This document shows positions 1-7,898 of a stretch of 64,000 nt of DNA, one piece after another. Location: the NCBI RefSeq assembly GCF_001687625.2, contig NZ_CP016538.2, positions 1,704,501-1,768,500 of the forward strand, written 5' to 3'. How positions within the stretch are numbered: position 1 is the first letter of the stretch; every line of letters starts with the position of its first letter. Both the position numbers and the translations under genes were made by a program. The notes beneath the pieces are model-generated. The model ran no database searches and was not told the DNA's origin. It saw nothing but the letters and a program-made list of their open reading frames with translations. This stretch comes from Planococcus maritimus. GTDB taxonomy: Bacteria; Bacillota; Bacilli; Bacillales_A; Planococcaceae.

Positions 1-9
1 AGCTTGATT

Positions 10-39
10 GTGTCATCGAGGCACGTGAATGGGTATAAT
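10..39 (+). promoter_or_regulatory. Probable sigma-A promoter of the first HPr gene
   Basis: A perfect -10 box TATAAT lies at 34-39. A weak -35 box GTGTCA at 10-15 is 18 bases upstream. A GGGAGG ribosome binding site follows at 64-69, ahead of the ATG at 80. The window begins only a few bases before, so further upstream sites cannot be judged. Confidence 0.55.
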
Positions 40-79
40 GGAAAAATGCATCCATTAATTATTGGGAGGAATTATTCAC

Positions 80-355
80 ATGGCCAAAAAACAATTTGTC
101 ATTACCGCCGAAGAAGGCTTGCACGCACGCCCAGCTGCAGCACTTGTCAGTGAAGCCAACCGCTTTCAAAGCGAATTGTCATTAGAATTCAAGAACCGAA
201 CCGTCAACCTGAAATCCATACTCGGCGTAATGGGGCTTGGGATCCCGACCCGCTCCACGATCATCATCCATGCGGACGGCCCAGATGAACAACAAGCTCT
301 TATTGCGGCCAACGAGCTCTTGCTGGCCAAAGGTATGATTGATGCCGAAAGCTAA
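80..355 (+). CDS. HPr-family phosphocarrier protein (paralogue 1)
   Basis: A 91-residue PTS phosphocarrier that passes phosphate from enzyme I to sugar-specific EIIA domains. His15 lies in the GLHARPA phosphorylation site. Ser46 (KSILGVM), the target of HPr kinase, is also kept, so it could act in CcpA signalling; this is not Crh, which lacks His15. ATG 80 is chosen because GGGAGG precedes it at proper spacing; the longer frame starting at 62 would overlap that site. After Ser46 the sequence reads VMGLGIPTRS where the second HPr (4159) has the usual VMSLGIAYGS. It converges on fruA and no enzyme I gene is nearby. Its specialisation for the fructose system is inference. Confidence 0.9.
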   Translation: MAKKQFVITAEEGLHARPAAALVSEANRFQSELSLEFKNRTVNLKSILGVMGLGIPTRSTIIIHADGPDEQQALIAANELLLAKGMIDAES

Positions 356-370
356 ACTCCACACACATCA

Positions 371-406
371 AAAAACCGCCATCCGGCATATACCGGATGG
401 CGGTTT
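371..406. terminator. Bidirectional terminator between HPr and fruA
   Basis: A GC-rich inverted repeat (CCGCCATCCGG / CCGGATGGCGG) is flanked by an A-run on the left and a T-run on the right. It can serve both the HPr gene and the convergent fru operon. Confidence 0.85.
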
Positions 407-411
407 TACAT

Positions 412-2337
412 TTATGCAGCAACTGTGATGTTTTTCTTTAGTAACCCGACCAAAATCGCAGTCACGAAAGAACCAATGAGAATGGCCAGTAAATACATCA
501 AAATGCTTGTTACTCCACCGTCTACTAGACCGATGACGAATACGCCGCCGTGTGGTGCGCGTAGCCCGATATCGAATAGCATGACGAGCGCGCCTGTTGT
601 GGCTGCCCCTGCGATCGCAGACGGGATAACCCGTGCCGGATCGGCAGCAGCAAACGGGATGACGCCTTCTGTAATGAAGCTTGCGCCGAGAACATACGCC
701 GTCTTGCCGGCTTCACGTTCTGGCTTAGTGAATTTCTTCTTGAACATCGTCGTAGCGATGGCCAAGCCAAGTGGCGGAACCATCCCCGCTGCCATGACCG
801 TAGCCATGAAATTGAAGTTTTGTGCGTCGAGCATCGCGATGCCAAATGTGTAAGCCGCTTTATTGACTGGGCCACCCATATCGACTGCCATCATGCCGCC
901 AAGCAACAACCCAACCAGTACGAGGTTGGTACCGCCCAGTCCTTCCAGAAATGCAGAAATGCCGGAATACACTTGTGTCAATGGTGGATTGATGAGCATC
1001 ATGACAACGCCCGTGATCAGAATACTGAACACCGGGAAGAACAATACCGGTTTTAACCCTTCCAGGCTTTGCGGAAGGCCAGAGAACGCTTTTTTCACTA
1101 GAAGCGTGACATACCCGGCAAGGAAACCGGCAATCAAACCGCCAAGGAAGCCAGAACCACCGCTTGCCCCTTCAACACCCGTGACCGTAATAGCAAGCAA
1201 GCCGCCGATCATCCCCGGAGCGAATCCAGGACGGTCGGCAATACTCATGGCAATGAATCCGGCAAGTACCGGAACCATGAGGAAGAACGCCGTGCCGCCG
1301 CCGATCGTTGATAGCATCGCTGCGAATTCATTGTATTCCGGGCTATTCGGGTCTGCAGCATTGATGCCCCAGAAAAATGATAATGCGATCAAGATCCCGC
1401 CGCCGACGACAAATGGCAGCATGTTGGAAACGCCGTTCATCAAATGCTTGTAGAATCCTGACTTTGGCTCTGTGCCAGCATCAGCATCTTTCGTGCGGTC
1501 ATGTTTGTAAACAGGTGCATCTTTGGCAATAGCTCGGTCCAATAATTGATCTGTCTCATAGATGGCTTTGCCGACTTGTGTTTGAATGACCGGCTTCCCA
1601 TCGAACCTCGCCATTTCCACTTTCGTGTCGGCTGCCACGATGATGGCATCCGCTTCTGCGATTTCCGCATCGCTCAGGCGGTTTTTCACACCACTCGAGC
1701 CGTTGGTTTCTACTTTCAGATTAATGCCGCGTTCTTTTGCACGGCCACTAAGCTTCTCGGCCGCCATATATGTGTGTGCAATCCCTGTCGGACAAGCGGT
1801 AACGGCTAAGATTTTGCCTCCTGCTGAATCTTGTGCACCAGCAACTGCTTGCGCATCAGCTGTTTGTTCCGGCCCCTCCACTTCCGCTTCTTTAGCGGAA
1901 ACGATATCGAGCACTTGCTGTTTCGATTCGGCTTCAAGGATATTGACACGAAACTTCTCATCCATCAAGAAGGTCGCGAGGCGCGATAAAGCTTCTAGGT
2001 GATCATCGTTTGCTCCATCGGTTGCCGCAATCATGAAAAACAGCTGTGCCGGCTGCCCGTCTAAGGATTCAAAGTCGATGCCTTCATGCGAACGGCCAAA
2101 CGCAATCGCAGGTTCTTTAACCGCTTTAGATTTGGCATGTGGAATGGCTATTGTATCGCCGATTCCTGTTGTGCTTTGTTGTTCGCGGGCTAAGATGTCT
2201 TTCGTGAATTGCTGTTGGTCGTTTAATTTCCCAGCACTATTCAATTGGCCAGCCAATTCGTCCAATACATCGCGCTTGGATCCGGCTTTCAAGTTTAGAA
2301 TGATGGTGTTTTCCGTCAATAATTGTGTAATTCTCAT
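412..2337 (-). CDS. fruA: PTS fructose transporter subunit IIABC
   Basis: A 641-residue three-domain fructose permease that imports fructose and phosphorylates it to fructose 1-phosphate. The EIIA domain (about 1-150) has the phosphorylated His67 in IPHAKS. The EIIB domain (about 172-280) has Cys182 in TACPTGIAH, typical of the fructose class. The EIIC domain (about 295-635) is a multi-span membrane channel. Length and A-B-C order match Bacillus FruA. Its start overlaps the fruK stop by 4 bases, so it is the last gene of a translationally coupled fruR-fruK-fruA operon, presumably controlled by FruR and CcpA. Confidence 0.96.
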   Translation of the reverse strand: MRITQLLTENTIILNLKAGSKRDVLDELAGQLNSAGKLNDQQQFTKDILAREQQSTTGIGDTIAIPHAKSKAVKEPAIAFGRSHEGIDFESLDGQPAQLFFMIAATDGANDDHLEALSRLATFLMDEKFRVNILEAESKQQVLDIVSAKEAEVEGPEQTADAQAVAGAQDSAGGKILAVTACPTGIAHTYMAAEKLSGRAKERGINLKVETNGSSGVKNRLSDAEIAEADAIIVAADTKVEMARFDGKPVIQTQVGKAIYETDQLLDRAIAKDAPVYKHDRTKDADAGTEPKSGFYKHLMNGVSNMLPFVVGGGILIALSFFWGINAADPNSPEYNEFAAMLSTIGGGTAFFLMVPVLAGFIAMSIADRPGFAPGMIGGLLAITVTGVEGASGGSGFLGGLIAGFLAGYVTLLVKKAFSGLPQSLEGLKPVLFFPVFSILITGVVMMLINPPLTQVYSGISAFLEGLGGTNLVLVGLLLGGMMAVDMGGPVNKAAYTFGIAMLDAQNFNFMATVMAAGMVPPLGLAIATTMFKKKFTKPEREAGKTAYVLGASFITEGVIPFAAADPARVIPSAIAGAATTGALVMLFDIGLRAPHGGVFVIGLVDGGVTSILMYLLAILIGSFVTAILVGLLKKNITVAA

Positions 2338-3266
2338 TTTGTCACATCCTTTTCTTCGAATGGGGTGATGCTGACTTCAGGCAGTAATCGTTCCACATCG
2401 GCCAGTTCACATAAATCAGACCGAAACGCTGTGGCGCTTCCGCTGGCAACTCCGTACCGGAAAGCTTGTTTAGGGTCTTGGTGCTGGATATAAGAAGCGA
2501 TAAATCCGGATACGAGCGAGTCTCCCGAGCCGACCGTATTCACGGCTTTACCTTGTGGCGCTTTGGCTTGGTAACGATGGTCACGGGAAACGTAAATAGC
2601 TCCCGAGCCGCCCATCGAGACGACGACATGCTGGATGCCTCTTTCCACTAATAGGCCAGCATAGTGAAAAGCTTGTAGTTGGGTAGTGATCGTCACTCCG
2701 AACATCTCTCCCAGTTCGTGTTCGTTTGGTTTAATGAGAAAAGGCTGGGTGTCGAGCAAGGCTTCAAGCGCAGGGCCTGAGGTGTCGAGTACGAAATGAA
2801 TGCCGCGCTCGTGACAACTGACAGCCAGGTCTTTGAAAAATTGGATCGGCACGGATGCCGGCAAGCTGCCCGCAAGTATGAACCAGTCGCCTGCAGCCAT
2901 GGTAGCCACTTTGTCTGTCAACTGCTCAAGCTGGTGCTGTTTGAGCTCCGGACCTGGCCCGTTTAATTCGGTTTCGGCTTCGGATTTGATTTTGACATTG
3001 ATCCGTGTAATGTCTCCAGCATCGATAAAATCGGTTTCAATGCCTTCTGTAGCTAAAAACTCTTCAATATAACGCCCGGTAAAGCCCCCAGCATATCCAA
3101 GCGCTCGGCTCTTCAAGCCCAAACGGCTAAGCACCCGCGAAACGTTGATGCCTTTACCACCGGGGTAGTAATACACTTCCTCCGAACGGTTTAACGTACC
3201 GCTTTCGAATTTCGGCAAGTACGCTGTGTAATCGATGGATGGCGTGATTGTGCATGTGTAGATCAT
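2334..3266 (-). CDS. fruK: 1-phosphofructokinase
   Basis: A 310-residue PfkB-family sugar kinase that converts fructose 1-phosphate to fructose 1,6-bisphosphate, taking the FruA product into glycolysis. The N-terminal sugar-binding signature GGKGINVSRVL is at 37-47. The C-terminal ATP/anion-hole signature is TVGSGDS, with the catalytic-base aspartate at about 249. It overlaps fruA and fruR by 4 bases at either end, consistent with coupled translation in one operon. Confidence 0.96.
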   Translation of the reverse strand: MIYTCTITPSIDYTAYLPKFESGTLNRSEEVYYYPGGKGINVSRVLSRLGLKSRALGYAGGFTGRYIEEFLATEGIETDFIDAGDITRINVKIKSEAETELNGPGPELKQHQLEQLTDKVATMAAGDWFILAGSLPASVPIQFFKDLAVSCHERGIHFVLDTSGPALEALLDTQPFLIKPNEHELGEMFGVTITTQLQAFHYAGLLVERGIQHVVVSMGGSGAIYVSRDHRYQAKAPQGKAVNTVGSGDSLVSGFIASYIQHQDPKQAFRYGVASGSATAFRSDLCELADVERLLPEVSITPFEEKDVTK

Positions 3267-4015
3267 TGTGTCACCACCTTAATTGTTGTTTGTCGTTCGA
3301 TCTCTTCTACTGTCTCTTCCGGCAAGCCGTCGATGATGAGTGCAGCCTCGCTTAAGTTAAAGATATGGGCAAAGCTCACTTGTCCGTATTTCGATTGATC
3401 CGTGAGCACATAACAGCTCTTCGCCAATTCCCCGGCCCTTCGCTTGACGGCCGCTTCTTCCGGGTCCGGTGTCGTAAAGCCATGGTCTATATGGATGCCG
3501 TTGACCCCGAGAAAACTTTTATCGAAGCGGTAACTCTCAAGTGACTGAATCGCTTGTGGGCCAACCAATGCGCCCGTCCTCGCTTTGATGAATCCCCCAG
3601 TCAGATAAGCAGTAATCCCGTGCTCGGTCAAGGCTTCCAAATGGCTCAAGCCGTTCGTGACAACGGTTACATCTTTGTCTTTTAATAAAGGAATCATTTG
3701 GGCGGTGGTTGTTCCTGCATCGATGAAAATCGCGTCCCCAGTTTGGACGAGCGACGCTGCATAGCGGGCAATCCGCAGTTTTTCCGATAAATGTTTCGCT
3801 GCTTTATCCGATAGGCTCGGCTCTGGCATATTCTGCGCAATCCGTCTCGCCCCGCCAAAAACCCGTTCTAACTTGTGCAGGTCTTCCAGTTCTGTCAAAT
3901 CTCTTCGAATGGTGGATTCAGAAGCCGAGGTGAGTTCCACCAGTTCCTGAATCTTAATGCTCTGCTTTTCTTTCAAGAGATTTAAAATCAATTGATGCCG
4001 CTCCGTCGTCAGCAT
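3263..4015 (-). CDS. fruR: DeoR-family fructose operon regulator
   Basis: A 250-residue DeoR-type regulator. A winged helix-turn-helix lies near residues 18-40 (IQELVELTSASESTIRRDL) and is followed by a sugar-phosphate-binding DeoRC domain, probably sensing fructose 1-phosphate. The start at 4015 (MLTTERH) is preferred over the longer frame from 4078 because AGAGGTGAT sits just upstream and because a longer start would overlap the promoter. It is the first gene of the operon and likely autoregulates; an inverted repeat at 4100-4119 is a candidate operator. Confidence 0.93.
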   Translation of the reverse strand: MLTTERHQLILNLLKEKQSIKIQELVELTSASESTIRRDLTELEDLHKLERVFGGARRIAQNMPEPSLSDKAAKHLSEKLRIARYAASLVQTGDAIFIDAGTTTAQMIPLLKDKDVTVVTNGLSHLEALTEHGITAYLTGGFIKARTGALVGPQAIQSLESYRFDKSFLGVNGIHIDHGFTTPDPEEAAVKRRAGELAKSCYVLTDQSKYGQVSFAHIFNLSEAALIIDGLPEETVEEIERQTTIKVVTQ

Positions 4016-4045
4016 TCCATCACCTCTTTTTTTCTGATTAAATAG

Positions 4046-4074
4046 ATAATACTTGAAATCGTTTACAAAATCAA
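4046..4074 (-). promoter_or_regulatory. Sigma-A promoter of fruRKA
   Basis: On the minus strand TTGATT (4069-4074) is followed by a 17-base spacer and TATTAT (4046-4051). It is about 30 bases upstream of the fruR start. The whole spacer is occupied by a cre-like site, so bound CcpA would block polymerase. Confidence 0.8.
4053..4067. promoter_or_regulatory. cre site (CcpA operator) in the fru promoter
   Basis: TTGAAATCGTTTACA fits the 15-base cre consensus WTGNAANCGNWNNCW at every fixed position. It lies exactly between the -35 and -10 boxes of the fruRKA promoter. Known biology: CcpA with HPr-Ser46-P represses from such positions. Repression here is inferred. Confidence 0.75.
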
Positions 4075-4099
4075 TCATAATCTTTCATAAGCAGTCAAA

Positions 4100-4119
4100 T
4101 TCATTCAAAAAAGAATGAA
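4100..4119. promoter_or_regulatory. Inverted repeat, candidate FruR operator
   Basis: TTCATTC at 4100-4106 and GAATGAA at 4113-4119 form a perfect 7-base inverted repeat around six A residues. It sits between the divergent fruR and HPr genes, where a shared operator would be expected. Assignment to FruR is inference from position. Confidence 0.4.
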
Positions 4120-4158
4120 AACCGCTCAAATACGGTCATTTAATAGGAGGAAATCAAC

Positions 4159-4428
4159 ATGGTAGAAAAACAATACACGATTACAGACGAAGCAGGCATT
4201 CACGCTCGCCCGGCATCAGCACTGGTCGGCTCCATCTCAAAATTCCAATCGAACATCACACTCGGCTTTAACGGCAAGCAAGTCAACTTAAAATCGATTC
4301 TCGGCGTCATGTCACTCGGCATTGCATACGGGTCCACCGTGACGATCGCGGCAGATGGCACAGATGAAGAACAAGCAATGGCGAAAATTGACGAAGTGCT
4401 AAAAGCAGAAGGCATTTCAAACGCTTAA
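4159..4428 (+). CDS. ptsH: HPr phosphocarrier protein (paralogue 2)
   Basis: An 89-residue HPr with the canonical motifs: His15 in GIHARPA and Ser46 in KSILGVMSLGIAYGS. It accepts phosphate from enzyme I for all PTS sugars, and when phosphorylated on Ser46 it is the CcpA corepressor. TAGGAGG lies just upstream of the ATG. It is transcribed divergently from fruRKA and is not followed by ptsI, unlike the usual ptsHI operon. Whether this is the housekeeping HPr or a fructose-induced copy cannot be told from the window. Confidence 0.93.
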   Translation: MVEKQYTITDEAGIHARPASALVGSISKFQSNITLGFNGKQVNLKSILGVMSLGIAYGSTVTIAADGTDEEQAMAKIDEVLKAEGISNA

Positions 4429-4463
4429 TACTTCGCCCCGCGGCATCTCTAGTGGATGGCATG

Positions 4464-4502
4464 AAAAACCCCTGAACGCCGTATTGGCGTTCAGGGGTTT
4501 TC
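4464..4502. terminator. Bidirectional terminator between HPr and SDR gene
   Basis: The stem CCCCTGAACGCC / GGCGTTCAGGGG is flanked by an A-run and a T-run, between two convergent genes. Confidence 0.88.
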
Positions 4503-4508
4503 GCATGT

Positions 4509-5231
4509 TTAGAACGGGTTGGTCGCCCATTGTTTCGACAAAGGGATAAAAATGCGCGGATTCAGTTTCAATTGCGACACGATGTATTCCGCGATGTCTT
4601 CTGGCTGCATGAATTTTTCTTTTTCCTGTTCGGTTTCATTGCCCGTATCAGTCATGCTTGTCACAACGCGGCTTGGCGCCATAGCGAAAACACGGATATT
4701 ATCGGGACGCACTTCCTGCATCAAGGACTCGCTCATGCCGAGCACGGCGAATTTCGATGCGCTATAGGCGCTTGAGCCTTTTGTGCCTTTGAGTCCTGAC
4801 GAAGAAGAAATATTGACGATATCGCCGCCTTGTTTATCGACCATTTGCGGCAGCACCGCTTTTGTCATATGAACCATGCCCATTAGATTGATATTGAGCA
4901 TATTCTGCCAGTCCTCGGTTTCGAGTTCCATGAACTTGCCGTATTTCCCGACTCCTGCATTGTTGATGAGGATATCGATTGTGCCGAGTTCGCCCGTCAA
5001 TTTCTCAACGGCCGCTTCGACTTGCTTCGGATCCGACACATCGGCCACCGCAAATGCAGCACGCCCGCGCAACGAGCGGATTTCTTTCGCCAGTTGTTCA
5101 ATGTCTTTTTGGGTTCTTGCGATCAACCCAACGGCCACGCCTTCATTGGCCAGTGCCAGGGCAGTTGCCCGGCCGATGCCTCGTCCCGCTCCTGTAATAA
5201 TTGCTGTTTTTTCCGTTAACACTTGTCCCAC
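4509..5231 (-). CDS. SDR-family oxidoreductase, 3-ketoacyl-ACP-reductase-like
   Basis: A 240-residue classical short-chain dehydrogenase. The Rossmann nucleotide motif TGAGRGIG is at 13-20, NNAG at about 90-93, and the catalytic pair Tyr156-Lys160 (YSASK) follows a serine-rich strand. It resembles the FabG-like reductases of Bacilli annotated as 3-ketoacyl-ACP reductase, but it stands alone, outside a fatty-acid operon, so the substrate is unknown. The start is a GTG at 5231 with a GGGCGG-like ribosome binding site. Confidence 0.88.
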   Translation of the reverse strand: MGQVLTEKTAIITGAGRGIGRATALALANEGVAVGLIARTQKDIEQLAKEIRSLRGRAAFAVADVSDPKQVEAAVEKLTGELGTIDILINNAGVGKYGKFMELETEDWQNMLNINLMGMVHMTKAVLPQMVDKQGGDIVNISSSSGLKGTKGSSAYSASKFAVLGMSESLMQEVRPDNIRVFAMAPSRVVTSMTDTGNETEQEKEKFMQPEDIAEYIVSQLKLNPRIFIPLSKQWATNPF

Positions 5232-5341
5232 TATATTTTCCGCCCTTCAGGTAAATGATTTTCTCTGCCCTCATCTTTGCCCCTAAATAGGCGCCGCTAA
5301 ACCGGGCGTTTATCTGAGTGGTGAATTTTTTTCAAGCGGCC

Positions 5342-6277
5342 TTAGTTTGGCTTGCGAAAATAATCCAGCAATCCTTGTGCACTGACGTGTAAGTCCATGT
5401 CAATATAAGGCATGACGCGGTGTTCCGGCTCAACGCCACTATCAGCTAACTGCGCCATAACCTTCAGCTCCAGACGTTTTGCCAATTGCTCCGCGGATTC
5501 ATCGTGTTGATAGGCTGCAGCTCCCGCTTCCACAAACACCTCGAGCCATTCGAGCACTTGGCCGAGCGCTGCCTGAGGGTGGACCGTAGCACCATAATGT
5601 CCGAAATAAAGCACGTCGAGTTGCTGCTTTTGCATCCGTTCAATAGAAGCTCTCATCGCCGCGGGGTCGAATTGGTTCGGCGAAGTGGACGGCAAGTAAA
5701 AATCGATGTCGTCTTCGATCAACTGCGCATAGCGGATGCCCGCTGTATCTCCTGCAAATACCCCATTTGATACAGGGTCAAAAATGCCGAAGTGGTGCTT
5801 GGCATGTCCCGGCGTGTCCCAGAATTCAAGCGTGCAGTCTGGACCGATGCGCAAGACATCGCCCTCTGTTTTCACTTTGATGCGGTGTTCCGGCACCGGG
5901 ACAATCGGATGAAACAAATCATCGAATTTGTCTCCGTATACGGCGCGTGCCCCAGCGATCAGTCGGCTCGGGTCTGACAAATGCCTGGCACCTTTCGGAT
6001 GGACAATAAGCGTCGCATTCGGACAGTCTTGTAATAATAAGCCCGCTCCTCCAGCGTGGTCGAGATGGATGTGTGTCACGATGATATAGCGGACCTCATC
6101 AAGCGAGATGCCGAGTTCTTTCAACCCTTGTTTCACATGCTCCACCGACGGGCTCGGCCCTGTTTCAATAAGGGTCAGCTGCTGTTCCATGAGGACGTAG
6201 CTGCCTGTTCGCTGTTCGAGGGCAAGATCGAAACCATCGATTAGCTGAATGCGGTCGTTCACCCTGTTGATTACCAT
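5342..6277 (-). CDS. MBL-fold metallo-hydrolase
   Basis: A 311-residue metallo-beta-lactamase-fold enzyme. The metal-binding motif HIHLDH is at 69-74, with later His and Asp ligands visible in TPGHAKHH and FAGDTAG. It belongs to the soluble MBL hydrolases, which includes glyoxalase II-like and lactonase-like proteins. No neighbour fixes the substrate. The ATG at 6277 is the natural start. An SDR gene lies downstream on the same strand after about 110 bases. Confidence 0.85.
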   Translation of the reverse strand: MVINRVNDRIQLIDGFDLALEQRTGSYVLMEQQLTLIETGPSPSVEHVKQGLKELGISLDEVRYIIVTHIHLDHAGGAGLLLQDCPNATLIVHPKGARHLSDPSRLIAGARAVYGDKFDDLFHPIVPVPEHRIKVKTEGDVLRIGPDCTLEFWDTPGHAKHHFGIFDPVSNGVFAGDTAGIRYAQLIEDDIDFYLPSTSPNQFDPAAMRASIERMQKQQLDVLYFGHYGATVHPQAALGQVLEWLEVFVEAGAAAYQHDESAEQLAKRLELKVMAQLADSGVEPEHRVMPYIDMDLHVSAQGLLDYFRKPN

Positions 6278-6345
6278 GCAAGCACCCCTTTCTATTTGTT
6301 TTCAGTCTACCAAAGCCGGTGCTTGCCCTACAACTCGGCACATAA

Positions 6346-6374
6346 AAAGCCGCCAAGGATCCTTGGCGGCACTT
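6346..6374. terminator. Terminator downstream of the M14 peptidase gene
   Basis: The inverted repeat GCCGCCAAGG / CCTTGGCGGC (6349-6370) has an A-run on its left, giving a U-run in the minus-strand transcript. Confidence 0.8.
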
Positions 6375-6377
6375 TGA

Positions 6378-7574
6378 TCAATTGCTCGACGGTCGATAGG
6401 AAGTCAACGGGATGTCTTCGTATGTTTCAGGATCCAATGAATAGACGCTGTCATCAGCCACACTTTCTACAATGCCTGTCAAGCCGCGCTCCACCGATTT
6501 GACCAATTGCCCCTTTTCTTTTTGCCCGAGCGACTGGGTTTGGCCGCGCACTTCAAACAACACGGTGCCGCTGCCATTCAATGCATAGCTACCAAGCGCT
6601 GTGCCCGGCAAATCGAGCCCTTGCGAATAAAGCGAGATATTGGTGAATTTCGAATTGCCGTAGGATTGCAGTTCCTCATACGCCGCCACATTCAACTGGC
6701 GTGAAAAATCATAATCGTATTGGTCTGCATAGTCGCTGTATTTCGCCCCTTCAGCACTGGATGGGTCCGGAACGAATTGGGCCGACAGCGATAAAGTGAC
6801 TGGATCTGGCGTGCCATCGACGTAATACATCCCTTGGTGATGCAGGTCGATAAAGACATCAACAGTGCCATATTCCGCTTGCAGCGATTTATAGACGTCG
6901 CGTGAAACTTGGGCTTCTTTTGTGATAAACCAGCCCGGTTCGCTCGATGCGCCAGGAAAATCTTCAGCTTGTGGCACATAGTCCAGGTCTGGGTTAAAGT
7001 CGCGGTTAACATCAAATCCTGGATTAGCGCCGTAATCATAGCTTTGGCTGACGCCGCGGTCCAAATAATTCCAAGATGGGGAAGCTGCAGAGAGTTCCGG
7101 GTAATCTGCCACGACATCACTCCACGTCATGCTATTGCGGCGCTTATCTCCTTCTGATGCATCTGGGTTCATCATCGGCATAAAGACGATCGTCACTTCA
7201 TCGCGCAAGGCTTTCGCCGCTTTCGAATTGCCGGATAGGGTTTTTAACATATTCAGAATGGCCACGGTTCCTGTTTTCTCGTTGCCGTGGATCTCGCTTT
7301 GGATCAGCAGTACTTTATCGCCTGTCCCGACAGTTGCCGTATAAATGTCGCGGCCTTCGAATGATTGGCCTGCGACATCGACCGCAACCGCTCCTTTGCT
7401 AGTGGCTTCAATGCGTTGGAGTTCTTTCTGCAATTCCTGATAATCGATAAAACCAGAAATGGCATTGTCGTGATGGTGTTCTGTCGGCTGTGCAGGTTCT
7501 GCTGCTTGTACCGGCATCGCAAGCATTGCACAAACCCCGGCCATGGTCATTGTTTTGAATATGTGTCGTTTCAC
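6378..7574 (-). CDS. Secreted zinc carboxypeptidase, M14 family
   Basis: A 398-residue M14 metallocarboxypeptidase. The GTG start at 7574 is chosen because it follows AAAGGAGTGGGG and opens a clean signal peptide (KRHIFKTM core, hydrophobic stretch, cleavage after PVQAA), so the mature enzyme is exported. Zinc motif HGNE, a DLHH segment with the third metal ligand, and a C-terminal FEVRGQ segment carrying the candidate catalytic Glu are all visible. It probably trims peptides or wall-derived peptides outside the cell. It is monocistronic, with its own promoter and terminator. Confidence 0.88.
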   Translation of the reverse strand: MKRHIFKTMTMAGVCAMLAMPVQAAEPAQPTEHHHDNAISGFIDYQELQKELQRIEATSKGAVAVDVAGQSFEGRDIYTATVGTGDKVLLIQSEIHGNEKTGTVAILNMLKTLSGNSKAAKALRDEVTIVFMPMMNPDASEGDKRRNSMTWSDVVADYPELSAASPSWNYLDRGVSQSYDYGANPGFDVNRDFNPDLDYVPQAEDFPGASSEPGWFITKEAQVSRDVYKSLQAEYGTVDVFIDLHHQGMYYVDGTPDPVTLSLSAQFVPDPSSAEGAKYSDYADQYDYDFSRQLNVAAYEELQSYGNSKFTNISLYSQGLDLPGTALGSYALNGSGTVLFEVRGQTQSLGQKEKGQLVKSVERGLTGIVESVADDSVYSLDPETYEDIPLTSYRPSSN

Positions 7575-7604
7575 TATCCCCACTCCTTTTCTTTGAATAG
7601 GCCG

Positions 7605-7613
7605 AGTATAGCA
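7605..7613 (-). promoter_or_regulatory. Extended -10 promoter of the M14 peptidase
   Basis: On the minus strand TGC precedes TATACT (7605-7610), an extended -10 element about 30 bases upstream of the GTG start. No convincing -35 box is present, which suits an extended -10 promoter. Confidence 0.5.
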
Positions 7614-7898
7614 AAGCTTGTTAGGCTTGCCTATAGTTGTCAGAAATTTCAGTGCTTTGGATATATAATCCATGAAGCTTGGGAGCTCTCGCTCGTTACC
7701 ATTGCCAGGGGGCAAATCTCGCGTTTGTTACTATTCATCATTTCGTAAGGCGAAATACCTGCATAGACCTGTTGGCTACTAAGATCGCTGGCCTTACAGA
7801 TTCAACCACCCCCCCTAATTAAACCCGTGCGTTTTGGTTTCGCTATCGACGGGGTTCAGCTACAGTTAGGACATAATCTTAGAACGGAGGTTTTCTAA
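7614..7898. other. Intergenic region with possible long nnrD leader
   Basis: This 285-base gap separates two divergent genes. TTGTCA (7637-7642) with weak -10 matches near 7660-7670 could start a plus-strand transcript with a leader of about 225 bases. Two imperfect direct repeats (CTCGCTCGTTACCATT and CTCGCGTTTGTTACTATT) lie around 7690-7735, either side of a small TTGCC/GGCAA hairpin. A further CCCGT/ACGGG stem lies near 7825-7856. No known riboswitch core was recognised. Confidence 0.35.

Noticed and set aside
863..1453. Long plus-strand frame of 196 codons inside fruA
   Set aside because: It is antisense to a well-defined PTS gene, is Pro/Ser-rich in the way of antisense frames and has no ribosome binding site.
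4113..4128. Second cre-like sequence TGAAAACCGCTCAAA
   Set aside because: The CG is shifted by one base relative to the consensus; the site at 4053-4067 is the clean match.
7820..7860. Sigma-B-like promoter (GTTTTG, 14 bases, GGGGTT) before nnrD
   Set aside because: The -10 part departs from the GGGTAT-type consensus, so the match is too weak to list.
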